A program made the position numbers and the translations under genes. A stretch of DNA of 64,000 nt from assembly GCF_014145635.1 (NCBI RefSeq), contig NZ_JACHTC010000010.1, positions 59,331 to 123,330 of the forward strand, given 5' to 3'. This document shows, one piece after another, positions 34,448 to 43,152 of the stretch. The DNA is from Myroides sp. WP-1 (lineage in GTDB: Bacteria > Bacteroidota > Bacteroidia > Flavobacteriales > Flavobacteriaceae). The notes under the pieces were generated by a model. The model saw nothing but the letters and a program-made list of their open reading frames with translations. It searched no databases and was not told the origin of the DNA. The stretch's first letter is position 1. Each line of letters opens with the position of its first letter.

Positions 34448-37400
34448 TTGGCGGTGTTTTGCTTGTTGATTCTAGCCATAGGATCAATGATGTTACCTGT
34501 TGTGCAAAGTTTTTTGGCCCAAGTTGCAACAGAGAAAATAAACAAAAAGTTGGGTACAGATTTTTATATCGATCGTTTAGCGATTGATATTTTCGGTATT
34601 ATTCACCTCAAAGGAGTTGAAGCAAGAGACAATCATCACAATATTCTTATCGGTATTGATCATTTACAGACGCGTTTAGCGGACTTTAATGCACTAAAAG
34701 AAGGAAAAGTGTATTTGGGAACAACGCGCATCAATGGACTATATCTCAATATTCACAAATACGAAAACGAAGAACTTACCAATTTGGATCAGTTGATCGA
34801 AATCTTTGATGATGGTCAACCAGGAGAGGGAAAGTTTAGACTGAAAGCCTCGCGTATCTTTATTAAAGATTCTCAATTGATTATTTCCGATGATAATACA
34901 AAAGGTAAGGTTGCTGTCGATTTTAGAAAACTAAAAGGTCAGGTAGACAATTTCTTGATTAAAGGACCTGAAATATACGGGTTGATTAAAGAAGTTAGTT
35001 TTATGGATCACTGGGGCATGAATGTTCAAAAGCTACAGGCAGATTTTTCTCACACGAAAACAACCATAGGACTAAAGGACTTACTGCTTGTAACGGATCA
35101 ATCTTCTATTGAAGGAGATCTCTTGCTTGCGTTTGAACCTGGTGATATGAAGTATTTTGTCGATAAGGTAAAGTGGGATTTTCAAATCAGAAACGCCAGA
35201 TTAAATTCATCTGATATCAACGTTTTTGCACATGAATTTGCTTCGAATAAAGAGGTGTACTTCAAAGGGTATATGAAAGGAGTTATGAACGATTTTCAGC
35301 TTCAAGGTGCAAATTTAATTGACGAGAACAACTCTCAAATTATCGGAGACTTTGCCTTTCGCAATGTCTTTGACGAGCACAAACCCTTTTGGATGAGTGC
35401 CAACTTAGCGCGTTTGCAAACTACGCGTTTTAACCTAACGGCACTCATGCCAGATCTATTAGGTAAATTTTTGCCAGAAGAGTTAAATGAATTAGGATTG
35501 GTTAATCTTGTTGGAACCATAGAGCTGACTAAACGAACCCTAGATACGGATATTGAATTGATTACTTCCATCGGAAAAGGAAATGCCAAAATTGCCATTC
35601 AACAGTTGGATAATCCAGATCATGCAACTTACAAAGGTAATATTAAGCTAGATCACTTTGATTTAGGTCATTTTATCAATAATAAACAGTTTGGATTAAC
35701 GTCTTTTGACTTGTATGTTGATGGGCATGGATTCAATCAAAAATCGTTGAATACCTCTGTAAAAGGAGATGTGTTTTCTTTTGTATTTGGCAAGTATAAA
35801 TATACGCAAATAGCGGTGGATGGATTGATGAAAATGCCGTATTATCACGGTCTTGTGCACAGTGCAGATCCCAATGCAAAACTCGATTTTAATGGAACAA
35901 TTGACTTGAGTACGCAAGAAAAGAATTACGACTTTGTGGCGCAAGTGGATTATGCTGACTTATACGCACTTGGCTTTGTTAATGATACGTTATCTAAATT
36001 TTCTGGAGATTTTGAGTTTAAAGCAAAAGGAAATAATATCGAAGATTTAGAGGGGATTTTCAAAGTGAACAAAGCAGTTTACGACAACAGTAAAGATCAC
36101 TATGTGTTTGAAGAATTTTCGATTGAATCGACTTTTACACCTGATGGAGAACGTTTTTTAAAGCTTAATTCCAAAGAGGCAATTGAAGGATATATCAAAG
36201 GGAAGTTTTTGTTTGGAGAATCTAAACTATTGTTTACTAATGCACTAGGGAGCTTGTATACCAACTATTCACCTTATAAAACAAAAAAAGGTCAATATGT
36301 TGATTTTGATATTACCGTACACAACCGCCTTATCGAAGTATTCCTACCCCAATTAACGCTAAATGAAAGAACACATGTCGATGGAGAAATTGACAGTGAT
36401 GAAAATTTGTTTAAACTTAATTTTGACTCTCCTAGTATTGCCGTAAGTGGAGTGGAATTCTTCAATATCTTGTTGAACGTCAATAATTCCAATCCCATTT
36501 ACAATACCTATGTTTCTATTGATAGTGTACACACGAATTTTTATGATATTGCTGATTTTAATTTGCTGAACTTAACGCATAACGATACGTTGTTTGTACG
36601 TTCAGAATTCAAAGGCGGCAAGCACTTAAAAGATAAATTTGAGTTGAACTTGTATCACACCATCAACGAGGAAAAACTTTCTGTGGTGGGATTCAAAAAA
36701 TCAGATGTATTTTTTAAAGACTTTCAATGGAGTATCAACGAATTTAACGACAAGGCGAATAAGTTGGTATTCAACAAGAAACTAATGGATTTTACGATTG
36801 ATTCTCTCGCTATTTCTCACAATAAGCAAATGGTTAATTTAAGTGGAGTTATGCGAGATTCAACCTATAAGCAATTGAATCTATCTTTTGGCAATGTAGA
36901 TTTGAACAAGATTACGCCTGATATTGAAAATCTGTCTTTTGGCGGAAAAATTGATGGTGATGTTAAGTTCTATCAACAAAAAGAAGTGTATCATCCACAG
37001 GCTAATATTGTCATTGACTCTTTGTTAATCAATAAAGTGTATCTAGGGGATATGTTTTTCAAAGTCGACGGAGATAAGAATCTAGAGAAGTTCACGGTTC
37101 ATTCGAGCATGATTGATGATGAAGAGAAAGAGCGTTTCTACCTCAATGGAGATATTGATGTAATCAATAAACAGACGCACTTTAATTTAGAATCGGGGTT
37201 AACTGATTTTCCTCTGCAAACCATTGCGCCTTTCTTGAGTAGTGTGGCCAGTGATATGACGGGAACTGCTTTTGGGAAAATTTCGTTTTTAGGGACACCA
37301 AAAACACCAGACGTCAATGGACGCTTGTACTTGAATGATGCCAAATTTAAGTCGAAGTTCACGGGAGTGAGTTATGCTTTCGATCAGGAAACACCGTTGG

Positions 37401-38905
37401 ATATTACGACCAAACAGTTTATTCTGCGCAAAGCAGGCTTAACGGATACCAAGTATAAAACTAGAGGTGTTGTAGATGGAAATGTCTCACATAAGATCTT
37501 TAAAGATTGGGTGATGAATTTATCTCTTTCTTCTAACAACCTCTTGGCGCTCGATACGCAATATGAAGAAGGAAGTTTGTACTATGGAACGGCTTATATC
37601 AACGGAAAAGCAGATATTGTCGGACCTATTGAAATGTTAGCCATCAATATTAATGCAACCTCTAATAAGGGAACTTCCATAAAGATCCCATTGAAAGAGG
37701 CGCAAAGTACGGGTGAAAATAACTTTATTCACTTCTTGTCTCCACAGGAAAAGAAATTGCGCTTAACAGGAGGAGATTACGATCCGTATAAATACCGCAA
37801 TAGTGGTATTGAATTAGATTTTGAGTTCTACGTAACACCAGAAGCAGAAATCGAGATTATTCTCGACCGCGAATCAGGTCATGCCATGCGCGGAAAAGGA
37901 GCAGGATTTATTACGATGGAAATTAATACGCTGGGGAAATTTAATATGTGGGGAGATTTTCAAGCGTATGAGGGAGAATACAACTTTAAATATGGAGGAT
38001 TAATCGACAAAAAGTTTGTTGTTAAAAAATACGGTACCATTCGATGGGACGGTAACCCAATGAATGCAATTCTCGATTTACAAGCAATTTATCATACAGA
38101 GGCGAATCCAAGTGTGATTATAGACAACTCCATTATCAATAGAAAAGTGCCAACGGATGTGGCGATCGTTTTAAACGGAAGTTTGAGTAATCCGGAGGTA
38201 GATTTTGACATTAACTTCCCTACTGTAAGTTCGGTAGTTAAATCTGAATTGGATTATAAACTGAGTGATAGAGATACACGTGAACGTCAAGCCATGGCAT
38301 TGTTGGCAACAGGATCTTTCTTCTCTTCAGACAACTCTTCGTCAGCTTTAGCCGGAAGTTTGTTTGAACGTGCAAGTAGTATTTTCGACGATTTATTTTC
38401 TGATGCAGATGATAAATTTAAAGTAGGGCTTAACTACGCTCAAGGAGAACGAAATCCGTATACACAAACAGAAGGTCGTTTAGGAGTAACGTTTACAACT
38501 AAGGTAAATGATCGCATTTCGGTTAATGGAAAACTTGGGGTTCCTGTTGGAGGAGTGGAACAGTCTGTAATTGTTGGAGATGTTGAGGTTTTATTGCGCA
38601 TCAATGAAGAAGGAACACTCAATGCACGTTTCTTTAATAGAGAGAATGACATTAACTATATTGGAGAAGGCATTGGCTATACCCAAGGTATAGGATTGTC
38701 TTATGAGGTCGATTTTGATACGTTCAAAGAGTTGCTTTCTAAATTCTTGAATCAAGCGGAAAAACGCGCCAAGAAGAAAGAAGAAAAAGAATCGGCCAAC
38801 AATAGAGCAGAAGATCTTCCAGACTCTGATTATAGTCAGGAGTTTATTCGCTTTTATGAAACAAGACGCAAAACTGGTACTGCACCTGTTGGGCCAGAGC
38901 GATAG
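34448..38905 (+). CDS. tamB: TamB-family translocation and assembly module protein (start uncertain)
   Basis: At least 1485 residues: an N-terminal membrane anchor (about LLILAIGSMMLPVVQSFLA), an AsmA-like region, a very long beta-rich repeat region and the C-terminal TamB (DUF490) domain from about residue 1050. Its signature is RESGHAMRGKGAGFITMEI, GDFQAYEGEYNFKYGG, QAIYHTEANPSVII, then a charged tail. TamB spans the periplasm and helps move lipids or outer membrane proteins. The position given is a TTG. The frame is open upstream to the stop at 34367 and reads KTLIVIKKFKKIVFRLF, a convincing basic N-terminus, but contains no ATG/GTG/TTG. The true start may therefore be a rare ATT, ATC or ATA codon at 34379-34412. 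Confidence 0.88.
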   Translation: MAVFCLLILAIGSMMLPVVQSFLAQVATEKINKKLGTDFYIDRLAIDIFGIIHLKGVEARDNHHNILIGIDHLQTRLADFNALKEGKVYLGTTRINGLYLNIHKYENEELTNLDQLIEIFDDGQPGEGKFRLKASRIFIKDSQLIISDDNTKGKVAVDFRKLKGQVDNFLIKGPEIYGLIKEVSFMDHWGMNVQKLQADFSHTKTTIGLKDLLLVTDQSSIEGDLLLAFEPGDMKYFVDKVKWDFQIRNARLNSSDINVFAHEFASNKEVYFKGYMKGVMNDFQLQGANLIDENNSQIIGDFAFRNVFDEHKPFWMSANLARLQTTRFNLTALMPDLLGKFLPEELNELGLVNLVGTIELTKRTLDTDIELITSIGKGNAKIAIQQLDNPDHATYKGNIKLDHFDLGHFINNKQFGLTSFDLYVDGHGFNQKSLNTSVKGDVFSFVFGKYKYTQIAVDGLMKMPYYHGLVHSADPNAKLDFNGTIDLSTQEKNYDFVAQVDYADLYALGFVNDTLSKFSGDFEFKAKGNNIEDLEGIFKVNKAVYDNSKDHYVFEEFSIESTFTPDGERFLKLNSKEAIEGYIKGKFLFGESKLLFTNALGSLYTNYSPYKTKKGQYVDFDITVHNRLIEVFLPQLTLNERTHVDGEIDSDENLFKLNFDSPSIAVSGVEFFNILLNVNNSNPIYNTYVSIDSVHTNFYDIADFNLLNLTHNDTLFVRSEFKGGKHLKDKFELNLYHTINEEKLSVVGFKKSDVFFKDFQWSINEFNDKANKLVFNKKLMDFTIDSLAISHNKQMVNLSGVMRDSTYKQLNLSFGNVDLNKITPDIENLSFGGKIDGDVKFYQQKEVYHPQANIVIDSLLINKVYLGDMFFKVDGDKNLEKFTVHSSMIDDEEKERFYLNGDIDVINKQTHFNLESGLTDFPLQTIAPFLSSVASDMTGTAFGKISFLGTPKTPDVNGRLYLNDAKFKSKFTGVSYAFDQETPLDITTKQFILRKAGLTDTKYKTRGVVDGNVSHKIFKDWVMNLSLSSNNLLALDTQYEEGSLYYGTAYINGKADIVGPIEMLAININATSNKGTSIKIPLKEAQSTGENNFIHFLSPQEKKLRLTGGDYDPYKYRNSGIELDFEFYVTPEAEIEIILDRESGHAMRGKGAGFITMEINTLGKFNMWGDFQAYEGEYNFKYGGLIDKKFVVKKYGTIRWDGNPMNAILDLQAIYHTEANPSVIIDNSIINRKVPTDVAIVLNGSLSNPEVDFDINFPTVSSVVKSELDYKLSDRDTRERQAMALLATGSFFSSDNSSSALAGSLFERASSIFDDLFSDADDKFKVGLNYAQGERNPYTQTEGRLGVTFTTKVNDRISVNGKLGVPVGGVEQSVIVGDVEVLLRINEEGTLNARFFNRENDINYIGEGIGYTQGIGLSYEVDFDTFKELLSKFLNQAEKRAKKKEEKESANNRAEDLPDSDYSQEFIRFYETRRKTGTAPVGPER

Positions 38906-38991
38906 GTTTGGTTTGTTGTGAAGATTTTCCTTTAAAAAAACGACCAATCCTATTTAGGATGTTCAACTGATAACATATAATCGATAATTAT

Positions 38992-39027
38992 AAAAAACGC
39001 GAGACTTTTTAGTCTCGCGTTTTTTTG
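38992..39027 (+). terminator. Strong terminator after tamB
   Basis: A GC-rich stem AAAAAACGCGAGACT pairs with AGTCTCGCGTTTTTT around four T residues. It marks the left boundary of the Rhs island. Confidence 0.92.
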
Positions 39028-39109
39028 TGCCTATAAGTTGTGTTATTTTATTTTTTATGTTAAATGTTTTGAATAATTTGTTATTTTAAGTTTTGCACAA
39101 GATCCATCA

Positions 39110-39919
39110 ATGAACGAGATGTGTACGGAGTTTCTGTATTATTTAAAAGATAAATTTTATAAAGAAAAAAATACTGATTGCTCGAAAATACTAGAAGAGC
39201 TGATGAGATCAGGGAAGAAACCTTGTGAAATAGTAGAAAAAATAGAACAAGAAAAATGTTTTGATATAGATAAATGCAAGTTTGACTTAACAAAGGTAAT
39301 AGACAAATTAAAAGAGGATGGGATAGATAAATGTTTGAAGCTAATTGACAATTTGAGGAAACAAGGATATAGCGATTGCTTTATTTTGTTTATCCTAGAA
39401 CGAACAGATTGTAAAAAAGAAAAAGATAGTTGTCAAGATGCTTTTGATAGTTGGGTAGAATTTTTTAAAGAACACCGTCGTTATGACTGTTTAGAGAAGC
39501 TCCTTGAAGATATTGCTAATAGTCCAGGGATGACACTTTGTAAAGCTGTTGCTTATATGGAAGGTAGCAGTGATTGCATGGAGATAGGAGTTCAGGAAGA
39601 ATGTTATGAAGAGTTTGTTGCGGCTTATGAAGAGTGTATAGAGCAATATGGTGTAGCGTGTAGTTATGTTTTTGCAAAATTCCCTCTAGAAGTAGGAGAG
39701 GGCTCAGCAACGGGACAAACAATAAACTATTGTGAATTGATGAAATACATTATTCAGCTACCGCCTCGCCCAATACCTCCTGTTGTATTACCAGAACCAC
39801 CAACTGGTGAACCAACACCAGAAATTGATCCAGTGGTACCTGTTTACCCAACTATTCCTGATCCTCCATTTGTTTCAGGTAGAATTTGGTGGTACCATAG
39901 CGACCATTTATCTCATTAA
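39110..39919 (+). CDS. Cys-rich C-terminal fragment of an Rhs protein, truncated by an insert
   Basis: A 269-residue frame with 22 Cys residues in a helical, Lys/Glu-rich region (1-200). A Pro-rich linker follows (LPPRPIPPVVLPEPP), then GRIWWYHSDHL, the start of the Rhs core repeat YHSDHLGSS. The frame stops at TAA inside the first 47-nt insert. Upstream of the ATG the same frame stays open and reads FAQDPSMNEMC, so the fragment begins in the middle of a larger Rhs gene; the YD-repeat shell is missing and tamB lies directly upstream. The Cys-rich plus Pro-linker layout fits the variable part just before the core of Bacteroidetes Rhs proteins. Independent translation is unproven. Confidence 0.6.
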   Translation: MNEMCTEFLYYLKDKFYKEKNTDCSKILEELMRSGKKPCEIVEKIEQEKCFDIDKCKFDLTKVIDKLKEDGIDKCLKLIDNLRKQGYSDCFILFILERTDCKKEKDSCQDAFDSWVEFFKEHRRYDCLEKLLEDIANSPGMTLCKAVAYMEGSSDCMEIGVQEECYEEFVAAYEECIEQYGVACSYVFAKFPLEVGEGSATGQTINYCELMKYIIQLPPRPIPPVVLPEPPTGEPTPEIDPVVPVYPTIPDPPFVSGRIWWYHSDHLSH

Positions 39920-40314
39920 CGATTATATTTGTTTGGGTATTCGATGAACTTTGTTTAGGAAGTTCTTCTTACCTTACAGACATCAATGGAATACCAACGC
40001 ATTACTATGGTTACCTACCGTTTACCTCATTAATGATTTTATCTGTTCTGGTATTCGGTGCACTTCGTGAGGAGAGCTAATGGTAGAACACAACAACAGT
40101 AATTATGATAATGTGTATAAGTTTAATGATTTCGGAGACTAAAGCGAGTAGCTTTAGTTAAACGAACCGCACGTAGTGCAGAATTGGATCCACAAATCGA
40201 CGAAGGAGATTCACCGAGGCCTAAAAAAATAATAACGAGGAGGTAAACAGGTTACTACTATTACGGTGCGCGTTATTACGATCCGACGATGAGTATATTT
40301 TTGAGTGTGGATCC
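39893..40314 (+). repeat. Rhs core copy 1 (422 bp), interrupted by four short inserts
   Basis: Direct repeat of 42043-42464 at constant offset 2150, with 13 substitutions and no indel. Core coding blocks lie at 39893-39910 (YHSDHL), 39958-40023 (GSSSYLTDINGIPTHYYGY-LPF), 40071-40128 (GELMVEHNNSNYDNVYKFN), 40176-40195 (GAELDPQ) and from 40247 (TGYYYYGARYYDPTMSIF). The intervening inserts at 39911-39957, 40024-40070, 40129-40175 and 40196-40246 are 47, 47, 47 and 51 bases. Joining the blocks gives one frame matching canonical Rhs cores; the inserts bring in stops and frameshifts. Confidence 0.88.
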
Positions 40315-40963
40315 GTTAGCGGAAGATTTTCCAGGTTGGACACCGTACCATTATGTACACAATAACCCTGTTAATTTGATTGATCCTACGGGGATGAGTG
40401 CGGAGATTAGAGATGATGATTACAAAGTTGAACCAAATGGGGATTTGAACTTAGTTAAAAAAACAAATGATAATTTTGATACAGTAACTAATACTAATGG
40501 AGAATCAATAAAAGTTAATAAAGGTGTAATAAAAGAGGAAAATTTGAATAAAAAGATTGCTACTCAAAACGGAGATGACTATACATATAACATATACAAA
40601 TTTGACGATAAAAAATCTGCGGTTGAATTTTATGATTTTATGTCTAATCCTAAAACAAATGATGTTGAATATTCTATTAGTGAATTAGAAAATTCCTCAA
40701 CAAAATATTATACCGTTGGTACATCTAAGGAGTATTCAGCAGAAGTATCGTGGAGTATTTCATTTGGAAATGATTTTCAAAAGGATAAAACAACAAAGCT
40801 TAATGCACATACGCATACCCATTTTTTTAAGAGAGGGCCATCAGATGCGGATAAAGTCGCTAAAAATAGGTTTTTTGAAATATATAAAAACCAAAATACT
40901 GAATTTAGAATTGATTGTAGGAACTGTACGTATGGTTCAGAAAGAGAAACGTTAACACATTAA
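40289..40963 (+). CDS. Orphan Rhs C-terminal toxin with JAMM/JAB-like metallopeptidase motif
   Basis: A 224-residue frame starting inside the Rhs core (SIFLSVDPLAEDFPGWTPY, NNPVNLIDPTG, the typical core-to-toxin junction). The variable toxin domain follows from about residue 38. Near its end it carries HTHTHFFKRGPSDAD: H176-x-H178, six residues, S185-x2-D188. This closely follows the JAMM signature HxHx7Sx2D and resembles the JAB-like toxin domains of polymorphic toxins. Such domains are zinc proteases. Full toxins would be released from an Rhs shell; here only this orphan module is present. The putative immunity gene starts two bases downstream. Toxin activity is inferred. Confidence 0.75.
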   Translation: MSIFLSVDPLAEDFPGWTPYHYVHNNPVNLIDPTGMSAEIRDDDYKVEPNGDLNLVKKTNDNFDTVTNTNGESIKVNKGVIKEENLNKKIATQNGDDYTYNIYKFDDKKSAVEFYDFMSNPKTNDVEYSISELENSSTKYYTVGTSKEYSAEVSWSISFGNDFQKDKTTKLNAHTHTHFFKRGPSDADKVAKNRFFEIYKNQNTEFRIDCRNCTYGSERETLTH

Positions 40964-40965
40964 TT

Positions 40966-41436
40966 ATGAGGAATATTGTTTATTTCATTTTGTTTTTGAT
41001 TCCAATGATTTCGTATGGACAATTAAAAGAAAAAGAATTAAAATATGTTGTAGACAAAGACTCTATATTTATCCCTTTGATTAACGATTATTTGACAGAT
41101 AGTTTAAATCAATGTTCTACAGAGTTTGATTACTACTATGTAATTAATTTTTATGACAAAGGGAAATTTATATTGACGAAAAGATATAAAGATGTTAATA
41201 ATGCTTTTGCATTGTTAGATAGTTACACTATAGTTAATGGAAAGTATATCTTTATTAATGAATATAAAGGAAGTGTTCTCTATGAAACAGGATTTTATAA
41301 GAATTTTGTATACTATGATTATGGATATACTTTTATAGGCATTGATCCTGTAATTGGTGCAGCATGGTATGGTGAGTATGGAAAAAAAATGCGTCCAAAA
41401 ATAGTGTCTAAAATGGAATGTAATGCGAAGTATTGA
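40966..41436 (+). CDS. Putative exported immunity protein for the JAMM-like toxin
   Basis: A 156-residue protein with a signal peptide (MRNIVYFILFLIPMISYGQ) and a small mature domain rich in Tyr, Asp and Lys (FDYYYVINFYDKGKFILTK). No family is recognised. The immunity role is inferred only from position: it begins two bases after the toxin stop and ends at the first copy of the repeated spacer terminator. Export to the periplasm would place it where a toxin delivered across the outer membrane would first act. Confidence 0.6.
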   Translation: MRNIVYFILFLIPMISYGQLKEKELKYVVDKDSIFIPLINDYLTDSLNQCSTEFDYYYVINFYDKGKFILTKRYKDVNNAFALLDSYTIVNGKYIFINEYKGSVLYETGFYKNFVYYDYGYTFIGIDPVIGAAWYGEYGKKMRPKIVSKMECNAKY

Positions 41437-41498
41437 GTATATATATAAAGAATATTTGATTTAAAAAGCACGTTTATTTCTTTATACAATAAAACACT

Positions 41499-41532
41499 AA
41501 CCCCAACCTTCCAATCGGATCGTTGGGGTTTT
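41499..41532 (+). terminator. Cassette terminator, copy A
   Basis: AACCCCAAC (41499-41507) pairs with GTTGGGGTT (41522-41530), then TTG and T residues. Nearly identical hairpins follow the other three island genes. Confidence 0.85.
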
Positions 41533-42042
41533 GTTATTTAGGGGGGGATTGTTTAGTGGAAAAAAAGAAACACCCTACCACCGTTACACTATTAAAAAAG
41601 GCATCGACTATTCAACGACAATGGTAGAAGTGTTTCAAAAAGGTAAAGTACAGCCATAGCCTACAAAAAAGCAACAGTGGAGTAGTAAAAAGTGTAGTTG
41701 GGTTTTGGGCAATGGTTTATATAAATAGCAAAGAATTACAACGTAGACTGCAATTTAAAGGCGTACAATTGATTTAAAAAGTATTTTGCAGTAAGTTTCC
41801 ATTGCTATAAAAACAAATGGTTGTAGCAATGTATTTAAAAGTAGTTTATCGTTAGTGGAGTAGTAAAGAGGAACGAAGTGAGTCGAAGGCTACGACAGTG
41901 AGGATAAACAATGTAGTTTTACAAAGATTACTTTTTTACATTGAAGACAAAGACTACAATTGAAAAGTACAAAAACAGCCAAATGAAAAAAAAAGATTGT
42001 ATGTATTTATTTTGACTGCATAGGTAAAATAAAGAGCAAGGA
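41533..42042. other. Spacer between the first immunity gene and the second Rhs core
   Basis: No gene. It holds the conserved block ACCGTTACACTA (near 41588), CAACGACAATGG-TAGAAGTGTTTC (near 41616) and AAAGTACAGCC, all repeated at 43850-43985. It also holds two AGTGGAGTAGTAAA words (41679, 41854) and, at 41871-41910, a sequence (GAACGAAGTGAGTCGAAGG) similar to the reverse complement of the second 47-nt insert. The sequence looks like degenerate former coding or repeat DNA. Confidence 0.6.
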
Positions 42043-42464
42043 TACCATAGCGACCATTTATCTCATTAACGATTATATTTGTTTTGGTATTCGATGAACT
42101 TTGTTTAGGAAGTTCTTCTTACCTTACAGACATCAATGGAGTACCAACGCATTACTATGGTTACCTACCGTTTACCTCATTAATGATTTTATCTGTTTTG
42201 GTATTCGGTGCACTTGGTGAGGAGAGCTGATGGTAGAACACAACAATAGTAACTATGACAATGTGTATAAGTTTAATGATCTCGGAGACTAAAGCGAGTA
42301 GCTTTAGTTGAACGAACCGCACGTAGTGCAGAATTGGATCCACAAATCGACGAAGGAGATTCACCGAGGCCAAAAAAAATAATAACGAGGAGGTAAACGG
42401 GTTATTACTATTACGGTGCGCGTTATTACGATCCGACGATGAGTATATTTTTGAGTGTGGATCC
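42043..42464 (+). repeat. Rhs core copy 2 (422 bp) with the same four inserts
   Basis: Inserts at 42061-42107, 42174-42220, 42279-42325 and 42346-42396 match copy 1 in place and length. Seven of the 13 substitutions fall in coding blocks. Six of these are synonymous (CTA/CTG, AAC/AAT, AAT/AAC, GAT/GAC, ACA/ACG, TAC/TAT) and one is Ile/Val. Unlike copy 1 there is no Cys-rich or Pro-linker sequence upstream; similarity begins sharply at TACCATAG. Confidence 0.88.
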
Positions 42465-43152
42465 ACATGCAGATAGATGCCCTAATTATACCCCTTATGT
42501 ATATACGTTTAATAATCCTATTAATTATATTGACCCTGATGGGAGAGATGGTGTGCGCGTGATTGATAGGGAAAATAGAACTATAACTATAAAGGCAAAT
42601 TATTATCTACAAACGGAAAATAGAACTACTAGAACAGGAACTGTCAGTGGTTATTCTCAAAAAGATATTACAAGAATTGAAACAAGAACTAATGAATGGT
42701 TAAATAAACAAAACTTATCTGTAAGTGAAGGAGAGTATGAAGGTTATAATATTGTGTTTGATTTAAGTTTTAAAGAAGGAGGAAGTGCATCAGAATCAAG
42801 AATCACAGCGCATGGAGATATGTATGAAGGGCATAATATAGGTAACAGTATTGAAAGAGGAAACCAAAGGACAGATCCAACTATTTTTAGTATTGAAATG
42901 AATGATGATGGTACTTTTTCTCACGCAGGAGGAGCAACTTCAAATAAAACGAATATAATAATGAATACAACTTCTGATAATCGTACAAATCAAATACATG
43001 AATTTGGACATACATTAGGATTAGATGATAATGTGAAAACGGGTGAAAAAGGAGGATTGATGGCATATCCTCCTGGAAAAATATCTCAAAAAGAAGCAAA
43101 TAAATTAGGTAATGGATCATTTTTACCAGCTGTAGAAAAAAATAGAGAATGA
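42439..43152 (+). CDS. Orphan Rhs C-terminal toxin, metzincin-type metalloprotease
   Basis: A 237-residue frame beginning in the Rhs core (SIFLSVDPHADRCPNYTPY, NNPINYIDPDG). The toxin domain holds a perfect metzincin zinc site, HEFGHTLGLDD (H187-E188-x2-H191-x2-G194-x2-D197, Asp as third ligand as in snapalysins). A Met-turn residue M208 follows in GGLMAYPPG. A protease acting on envelope or target proteins is expected. The stop overlaps the start of the next gene (ATGA), the usual coupling of toxin and immunity. Because only the core remnant precedes it, release would need recombination with a full rhs gene or independent translation. Confidence 0.82.
   Translation: MSIFLSVDPHADRCPNYTPYVYTFNNPINYIDPDGRDGVRVIDRENRTITIKANYYLQTENRTTRTGTVSGYSQKDITRIETRTNEWLNKQNLSVSEGEYEGYNIVFDLSFKEGGSASESRITAHGDMYEGHNIGNSIERGNQRTDPTIFSIEMNDDGTFSHAGGATSNKTNIIMNTTSDNRTNQIHEFGHTLGLDDNVKTGEKGGLMAYPPGKISQKEANKLGNGSFLPAVEKNRE

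Noticed and set aside
38591..38947. 118-codon minus-strand frame at the 3' end of tamB
   Set aside because: It lies entirely opposite the conserved TamB domain and has no recognisable features.
39911..40246. Inserts as group II introns or inteins
   Set aside because: 47-51 nt is far too short for either, no maturase or splice motifs are present, and three of the four are not multiples of three.
42161..42466. 101-codon minus-strand frame across Rhs core copy 2
   Set aside because: Antisense to conserved Rhs coding blocks and inserts; the equivalent frame is broken in copy 1.
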